Source: Rubritepida sp.
Lineage (GTDB): Bacteria; Pseudomonadota; Alphaproteobacteria; Acetobacterales; Acetobacteraceae
Length of the DNA stretch: 8,071 nt
NCBI GenBank assembly: GCA_028291485.1
Contig: JAQGHZ010000420.1
Location: forward strand, 1 to 8,071
Direction of reading: 5' to 3'
Within the stretch, counting starts at the first letter, position 1, and each line of letters begins with the position of its first letter. Both the position numbers and the translations under genes were made by a program. Below the pieces are notes generated by a model. The model was not told the DNA's origin and ran no database searches. It saw nothing but the letters and a program-made list of their open reading frames with translations. Of this stretch, positions 1-6,354 are shown in pieces.

Positions 1-416
1 GCATCGAGCGGCGGGTGCGGACGGCGGGGATGGAAAAATCCGTCAACGATCCCTTCCGGCCGCAGACGCCGGAGGACACGGCCCGGCTGGAGGAACTGCT
101 CGCGCAGCTCCATGTCGAGTTCAAGGATTGGGTGCGCAGCCGGCGCGGCGCGAAGCTCAAGGTGCCGGAGGACGAGCTCTTCACCGGCCGTTTCTGGATC
201 GGCCGCCGCGCGCTGGAACTCGGCCTCTGCGATGGGCTGGGCGACGTGCAAAGCGAGGCGCGCCGCCGCTTCGGCGAGAAGGTACGGGTGGTGACGGTCG
301 GCCCCCGCAGGCGGCGCTTCCCGATGAGCCTGTTGCCCGGCGCCGGTGCCCTGCTGGCCGCGGGCGTGCTGGAGATGGCGGAGGAGCGCGCGGCCTGGGG
401 AAGGCTTGGCCTGTAG
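1..416 (+). CDS. S49 family peptidase (SohB/SppA-like), C-terminal part; 5' end outside window
   Basis: C-terminal part of a membrane-associated serine protease of family S49 (signal peptide peptidase type), which cleaves within or near membranes using a Ser-Lys dyad. The frame is open to the left edge (codons in phase from base 3), so the start lies upstream and the GTG at 15 is internal. The visible protein begins IERRVRTAGMEKS; by comparison with SppA/SohB the Lys of G-x-x-K-S (bases 36-38) should be the catalytic base. The Ser nucleophile is expected about 52 residues earlier, outside the window. Next come the helical segment ending WVRSRRGAKL and the conserved FTGRFWIGRRALELGLCDGLG block (roughly bases 180-243), then a basic stretch and a hydrophobic segment, LLPGAGALLAAGVL. 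Its TAG stop directly abuts the stop of the convergent gene. The family call is firm; exact subfamily and substrate are unknown. Confidence 0.88.
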   Translation, partial: IERRVRTAGMEKSVNDPFRPQTPEDTARLEELLAQLHVEFKDWVRSRRGAKLKVPEDELFTGRFWIGRRALELGLCDGLGDVQSEARRRFGEKVRVVTVGPRRRRFPMSLLPGAGALLAAGVLEMAEERAAWGRLGL

Positions 417-836
417 CTACTCCCGGAGCGGGATGCGCACCTGCGCCAGCCAGTTCTCCAGATTGTAGTAGTTGGTCACCCGCGAGATCTTCCCGTCGCG
501 GATCGCGAAGAACGCACCGACCGCCAGCACGTAGGTCTGCCCGTCCGCCCGCGGCAGCCCGGCATCGGCGGCGAGGTAGCTGCCATGGACGGTGAACTCG
601 GCGGCGGCGCGGTGGCCGTCCGGCGTCGCCATCACGACCAGGTCCTCGATCCGCTCGCGGTAGCTGCCCTCCATCCGGGCGAGGAAGGCGCGGAAGGCCT
701 CGATCCCGTGCTCGCGCCGGCCCTGGTTGATGTCGTGCGCGACGTCCTGGGTCAGGCAATCCAACATGCCCGTCCAGTCGCCCGCGTTGAAGGCCGCGTA
801 GTAGCGGCGGACCAGCGCAAGGCTTTCTTCCGTCAT
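417..836 (-). CDS. Ketosteroid isomerase-related protein (NTF2/SnoaL-like fold)
   Basis: A 139-residue single-domain protein of the NTF2-like superfamily, close to the group named ketosteroid isomerase-related (TIGR02096-like). Supporting features are the N-terminal helix LVRRYYAAFNAGDW (residues 9-22), the strand motif DVAHDINQGRREHGIEAFRAF (31-51), AAAEFTVHGSYL (77-88), GQTYVLAVGAFFAIRDGKI (99-117) and the terminal VTNYYNLENWL (120-130). The fold forms a cone with a hydrophobic pocket; the reaction of this subgroup is not established, so isomerase activity should not be assumed. I chose the ATG at 836 because family similarity starts there; the frame stays open upstream to 995 but that part is antisense to racemase-coding DNA. 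An in-frame GTG at 845 is an alternative. The gene lies 43 bp downstream of the racemase gene on the same strand, so the two are probably cotranscribed. A 14-bp tandem duplication sits directly before the start. Confidence 0.85.
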   Translation of the reverse strand: MTEESLALVRRYYAAFNAGDWTGMLDCLTQDVAHDINQGRREHGIEAFRAFLARMEGSYRERIEDLVVMATPDGHRAAAEFTVHGSYLAADAGLPRADGQTYVLAVGAFFAIRDGKISRVTNYYNLENWLAQVRIPLRE

Positions 837-864
837 CCGATTCACGCCCCCCGATTCACGCCCC
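837..864. repeat. Perfect 14-bp tandem duplication upstream of the KSI-like gene
   Basis: The unit ccgattcacgcccc occurs twice with no mismatch (837-850 and 851-864), immediately before the start codon at 836. Read in the gene's direction each unit is GGGGCGTGAATCGG. The duplication creates a six-G run at the junction, ending 10 nt before the ATG, the only purine-rich Shine-Dalgarno-like stretch available. The unit also contains a GTG; only the proximal copy (845-843) is in frame with the gene. It is probably a recent slippage or duplication event. Confidence 0.9.
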
Positions 865-879
865 GGCGATCGGATGACG

Positions 880-1548
880 TCACGTGGCCATAGACGGCAT
901 GCGGGCACCCACCACGGCCAGGATCGCGGCCGCAGCCGCCGCCTGGCAGGGTTCGATGATCGGCAGGCCACTCGCCTCGGCCGCGACGCCGACATGCCCG
1001 GCCATTCCAGCGCAGCCCAGGATGATCACTTCGGCCCCCTGCGCCTTCAGCTCGCGCGCCGCGGCGGCGATGCGGGCCTGCGGCGCCACCGGGTCGGTCA
1101 GGACTTCCATGGGCAGGTCGAGCGGGATCCAGGCGGCCATCTGCCCATCGACGCCGAGGCTCTGCAGCGCCCGGCGCTGCCGCGGCAGCGACTTCTGGGT
1201 GAAGCCGATGACGCCGAAGCGCTCGGCCCGGGCCAGCGCTGCGGTCACCGCGCAGCGGAACATGCCCAGTACCGGCCGGTCCGTGACCGTGCGCACCGCC
1301 TCCAGCCCCGGATCGCTGACGCAGCCGATCACATAGGCGTCCGCCGCCTCGCGCTCGACCTCGCGGCAGAGCGGCTCGGCCACGCCGAACCAGTCGCGCC
1401 AGGTGATGATGGCGGGCGGCCCGTCGGCCAGCCGGACCACGTCGATGCGCGGCAGTCCGGGGGCGGCGAAGGGCGCGACGGCCTCGACGATCCCGTCGGT
1501 GCAGGAGCGCGAGGAATTGGGATTGATGATCAGGATGCGGCCATGCAT
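880..1548 (-). CDS. Asp/Glu/hydantoin racemase family protein
   Basis: A 222-residue cytosolic enzyme of the aspartate/glutamate (hydantoin) racemase superfamily, cofactor-independent racemases that use two cysteines as acid/base pair. The N-terminus GRILIINPNSSRSCTDGI (residues 3-20) is the hydantoin-racemase signature. The two catalytic-type cysteines are Cys76 in VIGCVSDPG and Cys179 in ILGCAGMAG, with RPVLGMFRCA (91-100), FGVIGFT (111-117) and LPIIEPCQAA (195-204) between and after. Both cysteines are present, so an active racemase is likely; substrate could be a hydantoin, an amino acid or another chiral acid. I preferred the ATG at 1548 because the family begins there. Upstream in-frame ATGs at 1584 and 1620 would add non-homologous residues. 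No strong Shine-Dalgarno precedes 1548. It probably leads a two-gene unit with the KSI-like gene and is divergent from the DUF983 gene. Confidence 0.85.
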   Translation of the reverse strand: MHGRILIINPNSSRSCTDGIVEAVAPFAAPGLPRIDVVRLADGPPAIITWRDWFGVAEPLCREVEREAADAYVIGCVSDPGLEAVRTVTDRPVLGMFRCAVTAALARAERFGVIGFTQKSLPRQRRALQSLGVDGQMAAWIPLDLPMEVLTDPVAPQARIAAAARELKAQGAEVIILGCAGMAGHVGVAAEASGLPIIEPCQAAAAAAILAVVGARMPSMAT

Positions 1549-1618
1549 TTCGGGAGCATGGCAGAAACCCGGTTTTTTTGCCATATTGAGAAGCGCAATA
1601 GCATTAGTGCGGTGCACC
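1549..1618. promoter_or_regulatory. AT-richer divergent intergenic region, likely promoter(s)
   Basis: Seventy bases between the racemase start and the DUF983 start, with a T7 tract at 1573-1579 and clearly lower GC than the flanking genes. On the plus strand TTGCCA (1578-1583) resembles a -35 box. TAGCAT (1599-1604) resembles a -10 box but the spacing is 15, shorter than usual. If used, the transcript would start very near the DUF983 ATG, which lacks a clear Shine-Dalgarno, so leaderless translation is possible. No convincing minus-strand hexamer pair was found. Position supports a promoter; the exact boxes are weak. Confidence 0.4.
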
Positions 1619-2038
1619 ATGCCTGATATCGCCCCTACCTCCTGGGAACCGGATCGTCGCGTTCCCGAGCCCCTCTATTCCGCCCCGCCGCTCAAGACGG
1701 CCGTGTGGCGCGGCTTGCGCAACCGCTGTCCGATCTGCGGCGAGGGCAAGGTCTTCAAGGGCTTCCTCCGCGTCGTGGACAATTGCGAGAACTGCGGGGC
1801 GCCGCTCGGCACGCTGCGCGCGGACGACGCGCCGCCCTACTTCACCATCTTCATCGCGGGCCACCTCTTCATCCCGCCGGTCCTCATGATCGAGCGGCAT
1901 TTTTCGCCGCCGATCTGGATCCAGATGGTGGTCTGGGTGCCGCTCTTCGCCATCGCGACGACGCTGCTGTTGCGCCCCGTCAAGGGCGCCACGGTCGGGC
2001 TGATGAGCCGCCTCGGTTTCAACCAGCCGCGAAGCTGA
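1619..2038 (+). CDS. DUF983 family zinc-ribbon membrane protein
   Basis: A 139-residue protein of the DUF983 family, small inner-membrane proteins of unknown function common in Alphaproteobacteria. An N-terminal cytosolic part carries two CxxC knuckles, CPIC (Cys37, Cys40) and CENC (Cys56, Cys59), which should bind one zinc. The family segment GTLRADDAPPYFTIFIAGHL follows (64-83), then two predicted transmembrane helices at about 77-93 and 101-118 separated by a short loop. The tail LLLRPVKGATVGLMSRLGF is typical of the family. The start ATG at 1619 gives the normal family length; no good Shine-Dalgarno is visible. It ends 4 bp before the UPF0262 gene, so the two are very likely cotranscribed and translationally coupled. 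Function is unknown. Confidence 0.9.
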   Translation: MPDIAPTSWEPDRRVPEPLYSAPPLKTAVWRGLRNRCPICGEGKVFKGFLRVVDNCENCGAPLGTLRADDAPPYFTIFIAGHLFIPPVLMIERHFSPPIWIQMVVWVPLFAIATTLLLRPVKGATVGLMSRLGFNQPRS

Positions 2039-2042
2039 CGCC

Positions 2043-2513
2043 GTGGGTGAGGGCCGGCTGATCCGGATCGAGCTGCCGGAGGCGCCGCCCCCGCCCTCCG
2101 CCTACGCCGAGGCGGATCGCCGCCAGGCCATCGACGATCTGATCGGCGGCAACAGCTTCGACCCCCTGGGGCTGGGCCCCGGCCCCTTCGTGCTGCACCT
2201 GATGGTGCGCGAAGGCCGCCTCATCCTCGACATCCGCGATGCGGTGGACCAGCCGCTGCGCGCCATCATCCTGGTGCTCGGGCCTTTCCGCCGGCTCATC
2301 AAGGACTATCTGATGCTGGTCGCGAACCATGAGGAGGCCGTGACCACGGGCGCGATGGACGCCCGGGTCCAGGCCATCGACATGGGCCGGCGCGGGCTGC
2401 ACAACGAGGCCGCCGAGCTGCTGACGATGCGCCTCGAAGGCCGGATCACCGTGGATTTCGAGACGGCGCGGCGGCTCTTCACCCTGATCGCGGCACTGCA
2501 CCAGCGCATGTGA
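2043..2513 (+). CDS. UPF0262 family protein
   Basis: A 156-residue cytosolic protein matching UPF0262, an alphaproteobacterial family of unknown function. Diagnostic blocks are ILVLGPFRRLIKDYLML (76-92), AIDMGRRGLHNEAAELL (111-127) and VDFETARRLFTLIAALH (137-153). A variable proline-rich N-terminus contains EAPPPPSAYAEADRRQAI (13-30). The start is a GTG at 2043, 4 bp after the DUF983 stop; GAAG at 2031-2034 is the only weak ribosome-binding candidate, so reinitiation after DUF983 is likely. Length agrees with the family. In other Alphaproteobacteria I recall this family near hisD and a low-molecular-weight phosphatase; here it lies between DUF983 and mtnA. No catalytic motif is recognisable. 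Confidence 0.9.
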   Translation: MGEGRLIRIELPEAPPPPSAYAEADRRQAIDDLIGGNSFDPLGLGPGPFVLHLMVREGRLILDIRDAVDQPLRAIILVLGPFRRLIKDYLMLVANHEEAVTTGAMDARVQAIDMGRRGLHNEAAELLTMRLEGRITVDFETARRLFTLIAALHQRM

Positions 2514-2530
2514 ATGTCATCGCTCCGCGC

Positions 2531-2558
2531 TTGACGCGGGCATCCGCCTCGCCAAAAC
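2531..2558 (+). promoter_or_regulatory. Candidate sigma70-type promoter before mtnA
   Basis: In the 86-bp gap between the UPF0262 stop and mtnA, TTGACG (2531-2536) differs from the -35 consensus at one base. CAAAAC (2553-2558), 16 bp later, is a weak -10 with three matches. The gap also holds the mtnA ribosome site AGAAGGA (2582-2588). mtnA could alternatively be read through from UPF0262. Confidence 0.35.
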
Positions 2559-2599
2559 CGCGCGACCCAAATGGGCGGCGCAGAAGGATTTCTCCAGGC

Positions 2600-3679
<1,080 letters not shown>

Positions 3680-3682
3680 GCC

Positions 3683-3886
3683 TCAGCCGAGCCCGTGGAT
3701 GTCCGTCCGGCCGCGCTCGAGGAACTGAAGGCCAAGCACGATCAGAACGCCGCCGGCTGCTGCCGCGACGGCAGCGAAACCCGGCGCGACGCGACCCGGA
3801 GCCATGCCGTCGGTCAGCAGGATGCCTACGACGCCCAGAATGAGGGCGAGGCCGAAGAGGACGAGGCTGAAACCGAAGCGTTGCAT
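3683..3886 (-). CDS. Small two-helix membrane protein (67 aa), unknown function
   Basis: I do not recognise a named family. The 67-residue product starts MQRFGFSLVLFGLALILG and has two predicted transmembrane helices, about residues 4-24 and 37-55, joined by a short Gly/Pro-containing loop (LLTDGMAPGRVAPG). It ends in a charged hydrophilic tail, LERGRTDIHGLG. The start at 3886 is supported by a strong AGGAG Shine-Dalgarno 9 nt upstream, unusual among the genes here, and by the clean membrane topology of the encoded peptide. The frame is open further upstream to 4309 but that part is antisense to the transporter gene. It converges on mtnA with only 3 bp between stops and is divergent from the ABC transporter operon, sharing a 157-bp upstream region with it. 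It may be a structural or accessory membrane peptide; function cannot be assigned. Confidence 0.72.
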   Translation of the reverse strand: MQRFGFSLVLFGLALILGVVGILLTDGMAPGRVAPGFAAVAAAAGGVLIVLGLQFLERGRTDIHGLG

Positions 3887-4043
3887 GGTGATGATCTCCT
3901 GAGCGTCTTTTTGTCGGAGCGTCCAGGCGGCAAGACGGAAGAAGCAGGGCATTTTCAAGGCAGCCGTGCCCAGCCCACGGGCAAGTTGCGTCGCGCTGCG
4001 AAGCCGTGGAAGCTCGCGGCACACGTCCTGAGAAGGTAACCCC
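3887..4043. promoter_or_regulatory. Divergent intergenic region between small membrane protein and ABC operon
   Basis: This 157-bp gap must hold the start signals of the transporter operon and of the small minus-strand gene. Visible are AGAAGG (4031-4036), 7 nt before the binding-protein ATG, and a T5 run (3908-3912). TTGAAA on the minus strand (near 3952-3957) could be a -35 box without a good -10. An imperfect inverted repeat lies around 3964-3981 (CCGTG/CACGG). No consensus promoter pair stands out, so boxes are not assigned. Confidence 0.4.
3896..3900 (-). promoter_or_regulatory. Strong ribosome binding site for the 67-aa protein
   Basis: AGGAG on the minus strand lies 9 nt before the ATG at 3886. 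It decides the start of this small gene and is the best evidence that it is translated. Confidence 0.7.
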
Positions 4044-4910
4044 ATGCGACGCTTCTTCCTCGCCGCAGCCCTGGCGGCCACGGTGTCGGCCCCCGCTGCT
4101 TTCGCCCAGACCCAGACCCAGACCCCGGCCCAGGCCCAGCCGCCGCTGCGCTGCGCGGTCGACGGGACCTTTGCGCCGCACGCCTTCCCCTCGTTGCAGG
4201 GCGGCGTGCAGGGCTTCCAGATCGACCTCTTCCGCGAGGTCGCGCGCCGCATGGGCCGCGAGATCACGATCGACAGCGCCAGCTTCTCGGGCCTCGTCCC
4301 CGCGCTCAACGCCGGCCGCTACGACTTCCTCTGCGCGCCTACCACCGTGACCCGCGAGCGGGCGGAAAACCTGCTCTTCACCGAGGGCTACCTCTGGACC
4401 GAGCTGCAGTTCGGCATCCGCCGCGGCACGCAGCCCATCCGCTCCGAGGAGGACCTGCGCGGCAAGACCATCAGCGTGAACAAGGGCACGCCCTACGAGC
4501 AATGGGTGACCAACAACGCCCAGCGCCTGAACCTGACGCTGATGGCCTTCGACACCCAGCCCGACGCGGTGCAGGCCGTGATCCAGGGCCGCGCCTATGC
4601 CAACCTCTCCGGCAACACGGTGATCCGCTACAGCGCGAGCCGCACGCCGCAATACGTCGCCGACTTCGTGCTGCCGGGCACGCGCTTCCACTGGGCCACG
4701 CCCTTCCGGCAGGACTCCGGCGCGCTGCGCAACCAGGTTGAAGACGTGCTGGTCTGCATGAAGCGGGACGGCACCATCGCCCGAATGAGTGAGAAGTGGT
4801 TCGGCAGCCGGCCGGGACCGGACCAGGCGGAGGTGATGACCTTCCCGGGATATGGGCCGCCGGACCTGCCGGGCTACGATCCCACGCCGCAGAATCCGAC
4901 TTGCGGGTGA
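4044..4910 (+). CDS. Amino acid-type ABC transporter substrate-binding protein (family 3, PBPb)
   Basis: A 288-residue periplasmic solute-binding protein of the polar amino acid type. A Sec signal peptide (MRRFFLAAALAATVSAPAAFA, residues 1-21) should be cut before Gln22, followed by a repetitive QTQTQT/PAQAQPP linker. The mature two-lobed domain starts at LRCAVDG (35-41). It continues with GFQIDLFREVARRMGREI (57-74), FSGLVPALNAGRYDFLCAPT (81-100), TRERAENLLFT (103-113, with Arg106 the expected ligand-carboxylate contact) and DLRGKTISVNKGT (137-149). Near the end is IARMSEKWFG (245-254). The proline-rich C-terminal tail PGYGPPDLPGYDPTPQNP is extra. Four cysteines (37, 97, 238, 287) could form disulfides. 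The segment GRAYANLSGNTV (182-193) lacks the Asp that usually binds the ligand amino group. It is the first gene of the importer operon; AGAAGG 7 nt upstream supports the start. Ligand is not determinable. Confidence 0.9.
   Translation: MRRFFLAAALAATVSAPAAFAQTQTQTPAQAQPPLRCAVDGTFAPHAFPSLQGGVQGFQIDLFREVARRMGREITIDSASFSGLVPALNAGRYDFLCAPTTVTRERAENLLFTEGYLWTELQFGIRRGTQPIRSEEDLRGKTISVNKGTPYEQWVTNNAQRLNLTLMAFDTQPDAVQAVIQGRAYANLSGNTVIRYSASRTPQYVADFVLPGTRFHWATPFRQDSGALRNQVEDVLVCMKRDGTIARMSEKWFGSRPGPDQAEVMTFPGYGPPDLPGYDPTPQNPTCG
4105..4122 (+). repeat. Hexanucleotide tandem repeat (CCCAGA)x3
   Basis: Three perfect copies of cccaga encode the alternating Gln-Thr stretch just after the predicted signal-peptide cleavage site, followed by degenerate relatives (to about 4140). 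A six-base unit keeps the frame, so copy-number change would only alter linker length. Confidence 0.85.
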
Positions 4911-4945
4911 TGGAAGGCGAGGGGCTCTGCCCCTCATTCCTATGA
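4910..4945 (+). other. 11-codon mini-frame bridging binding protein and permease genes
   Basis: An ATG at 4910-4912 overlaps the last base of the binding-protein TGA stop (4908-4910). The frame encodes MEGEGLCPSFL and ends with a TGA at 4943-4945 that overlaps the permease ATG (4942-4944). It runs straight through the hairpin at 4919-4935. This is the geometry of a translational relay: terminating ribosomes could reinitiate, open the hairpin and be delivered to the permease start, which has no Shine-Dalgarno of its own. The reading frame is seen directly; translation is an inference and chance is possible for so short a frame. Confidence 0.35.
4919..4935 (+). promoter_or_regulatory. Intercistronic hairpin between binding-protein and permease genes
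   Basis: GAGGGGC (4919-4925), loop TCT, GCCCCTC (4929-4935) is a perfect 7-bp GC-rich stem ending 6 nt before the permease ATG. Only ATTCC follows, so it is not a standard terminator. Such structures behind binding-protein genes commonly stabilise the upstream message and lower permease expression, matching the excess of binding protein needed. I recall similar GGGGCTCTGCCCC palindromes scattered in intergenic DNA of GC-rich Alphaproteobacteria, so it may be a dispersed element. Confidence 0.7.
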
Positions 4946-5622
4946 GCAACTGGGACAAGTTCACCAACAGCTTCTTCAACGCGCGCGTGGCCTGGGAATA
5001 CGCGCCGAAGATCCTGGACGGACTCTGGCTGACCATCCTGCTGGCGGGCTGCATCATCGTCGCCGGCATCCTGGCGGGGCTGGTCCTCGCCGTGATCCGC
5101 GCGATGGGCATCCGGCCGCTGAACTGGCTCATCATCTTCACGGTGGACCTGTTCCGCGCCCTGCCGCCGCTGGTCATCATCGTGCTGATCTTCTTCGGGC
5201 TGCCGGCGGCCGGCATCAATATGTCCGGCTTCGTCGCAGCCTGGCTGGCGCTCTCGCTGGTGCTGATGGCCTTTTCGGAGGAGATCTTCTGGGCCGGCAT
5301 CACCGCCGTGCCGCCGGGCCAGTGGGAGGCCTCGCGCAGCCTGGGCCTGCCCTTCCTCGTGACCTTCGTGCTGATCATCCTGCCGCAGGCGGTCCGCATG
5401 GTGATCCCGCCGCTGGTGAACCGCACCATCGCCATCACCAAGGGCACCGCGCTGGCCTCCGTGGTGGCCGTGCCGGACATCCTGGGCGCGGCGCAGGCCG
5501 GCGTCTCCTTCTCCTTCAACCCGACGCCGCTGACCCTGGGCGCCGCGGCCTATCTGCTGCTCTTCCTGCCCGTCGTGATCGCCGGCCGCTGGGTCGAGAC
5601 GCGCTTCGCGTGGAAGCGGTAG
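4942..5622 (+). CDS. Amino acid ABC transporter permease, first subunit
   Basis: A 226-residue inner-membrane permease of the HisM/HisQ/GlnP type, one of two half-channels of the importer. Hydrophobic segments at about 27-53, 62-88, 95-113, 137-150 and 197-215 give a five-helix pattern typical of the family. DLFRALPPLVIIVLIFFGLP (69-88) is the conserved early block. The EAA loop that contacts the ATPase is EEIFWAGITAVPPGQWEASRSLGL (113-136); its first half deviates from the usual A-Y-x-x-E-I-x-R pattern. The next block is LPQAVRMVIPPLVN (147-160). The ATG at 4942 sits 31 bp after the binding-protein stop and has no Shine-Dalgarno at normal distance; a hairpin and an overlapping mini-frame precede it. 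The frame is open back to 4852, but that would overlap the binding-protein gene. The next permease starts 4 bp downstream. Confidence 0.92.
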   Translation: MSNWDKFTNSFFNARVAWEYAPKILDGLWLTILLAGCIIVAGILAGLVLAVIRAMGIRPLNWLIIFTVDLFRALPPLVIIVLIFFGLPAAGINMSGFVAAWLALSLVLMAFSEEIFWAGITAVPPGQWEASRSLGLPFLVTFVLIILPQAVRMVIPPLVNRTIAITKGTALASVVAVPDILGAAQAGVSFSFNPTPLTLGAAAYLLLFLPVVIAGRWVETRFAWKR

Positions 5623-5626
5623 CGCC

Positions 5627-6301
5627 ATGGAAGACTTCATCGAGGCCTTCTTCAACTTCGGGATCCTGGCCGAGGCCTGGCCCATCCTGCTCGACGGCCT
5701 GCTCCAGACCCTACTGCTCTCGGCCCTGGTCGTGCCGCTCGGCATCCTCGGCGGGCTGATCTTGGCATTGCTCTCGACGGCCCGGACCCGGTGGATCCGC
5801 TGGCCGCTGATGGCCTGGGTCGACGTCTTCCGTTCCCTGCCGCCGCTGGTGCTGCTGGTCTTCATCTATGCCGGGCTGCCCTTCGCGGGCTTCGAGGTCT
5901 CGGCCTTCACCGCCGTCGCCATCGGCTTCTTCCTCAACACCGGCGCCTACTACGGCGAGATCATGCGCGCCGGCATCGAGAGCGTGCCGGCCGGGCAGAT
6001 GGAGGCGGCGCGCTCGCTCGGCCTCTCCCGCGCGCAGGGAATGCGACTGGTGGTGCTGCCGCAGGCCGTGCGCAACGTCCTGCCGGACCTCATCTCCAAC
6101 ACGCTGGAGGTGGTGAAGCTCACCTCCATCGCGGCGGTGGTGGCGCTGCCGGAACTGCTCTTCCAGGCGCGCCAGGCGCAGAGCGTGACCTTCAACGCGA
6201 CGCCGATCATGGCCGCCGCGGTGGCCTATTTCATCCTGCTCTGGCCCGTCGTCCGGTTGCTGTCGAAGCTGGAGAACCGGCAGCTGGCTCGACGAGCGTG
6301 A
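5627..6301 (+). CDS. Amino acid ABC transporter permease, second subunit
   Basis: A 224-residue inner-membrane permease homologous to the preceding one; the two should pair as the transmembrane channel. Helices lie at about 24-50, 60-87, 92-107, 141-155 and 193-213. DVFRSLPPLVLLVFIYAGLP (66-85) matches the first permease, and the canonical EAA loop is YYGEIMRAGIESVPAGQMEAARSLGL (108-133), followed by VLPQAVRNVLPDLISN (143-158). The ATG at 5627 lies 4 bp after the previous stop with GGAAG (5612-5616) as ribosome site, so the pair is coupled. The last two codons and TGA (6299-6301) lie inside the first 44-bp palindromic repeat, so the repeat supplies the stop codon. No ABC ATPase follows; the operon ends in the repeats and a convergent gene. 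Confidence 0.93.
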   Translation: MEDFIEAFFNFGILAEAWPILLDGLLQTLLLSALVVPLGILGGLILALLSTARTRWIRWPLMAWVDVFRSLPPLVLLVFIYAGLPFAGFEVSAFTAVAIGFFLNTGAYYGEIMRAGIESVPAGQMEAARSLGLSRAQGMRLVVLPQAVRNVLPDLISNTLEVVKLTSIAAVVALPELLFQARQAQSVTFNATPIMAAAVAYFILLWPVVRLLSKLENRQLARRA

Positions 6302-6339
6302 TGACTTGAGGCCGCTCCGGCCGAAAAGTCTGAATCACG
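6296..6339. repeat. 44-bp palindromic repeat, copy 1
   Basis: First of two near-identical copies. It folds as CGTGAT (6297-6302) with ATCACG (6334-6339), GACTT (6303-6307) with AAGTC (6326-6330), and GGCCG (6310-6314) with CGGCC (6318-6322) around a CTC loop: 16 base pairs broken by a GA/GAA internal loop and a TGA bulge. It overlaps the end of the second permease gene. Function may be transcript-end protection or bidirectional termination between convergent genes; no T tract is present. Confidence 0.9.
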
Positions 6340-6354
6340 CGGTCAGCCTTAAGC

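Noticed and set aside
875..882. Palindrome TGACGTCA as an operator
   Set aside because: An 8-bp palindrome overlapping the racemase stop, with no partner site or promoter; expected by chance in this composition.
837..995. N-terminal extension of the KSI-like protein
   Set aside because: The extension is Arg/Pro/Ser-rich, overlaps the racemase gene and has no family similarity; homology begins at the ATG at 836.
1403..1618. Upstream extension of the DUF983 frame
   Set aside because: This part is antisense to the racemase gene and does not resemble DUF983; the family length fits the ATG at 1619.
2510..2599. Upstream GTG start for mtnA overlapping the UPF0262 stop
   Set aside because: It would add 30 non-homologous Arg-rich residues; the ATG at 2600 has AGAAGGA upstream and matches the family N-terminus.
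4471..5865. Minus-strand open frame of 464 codons
   Set aside because: Antisense to well-supported binding-protein and permease genes; low-complexity shadow sequence without recognisable motifs.
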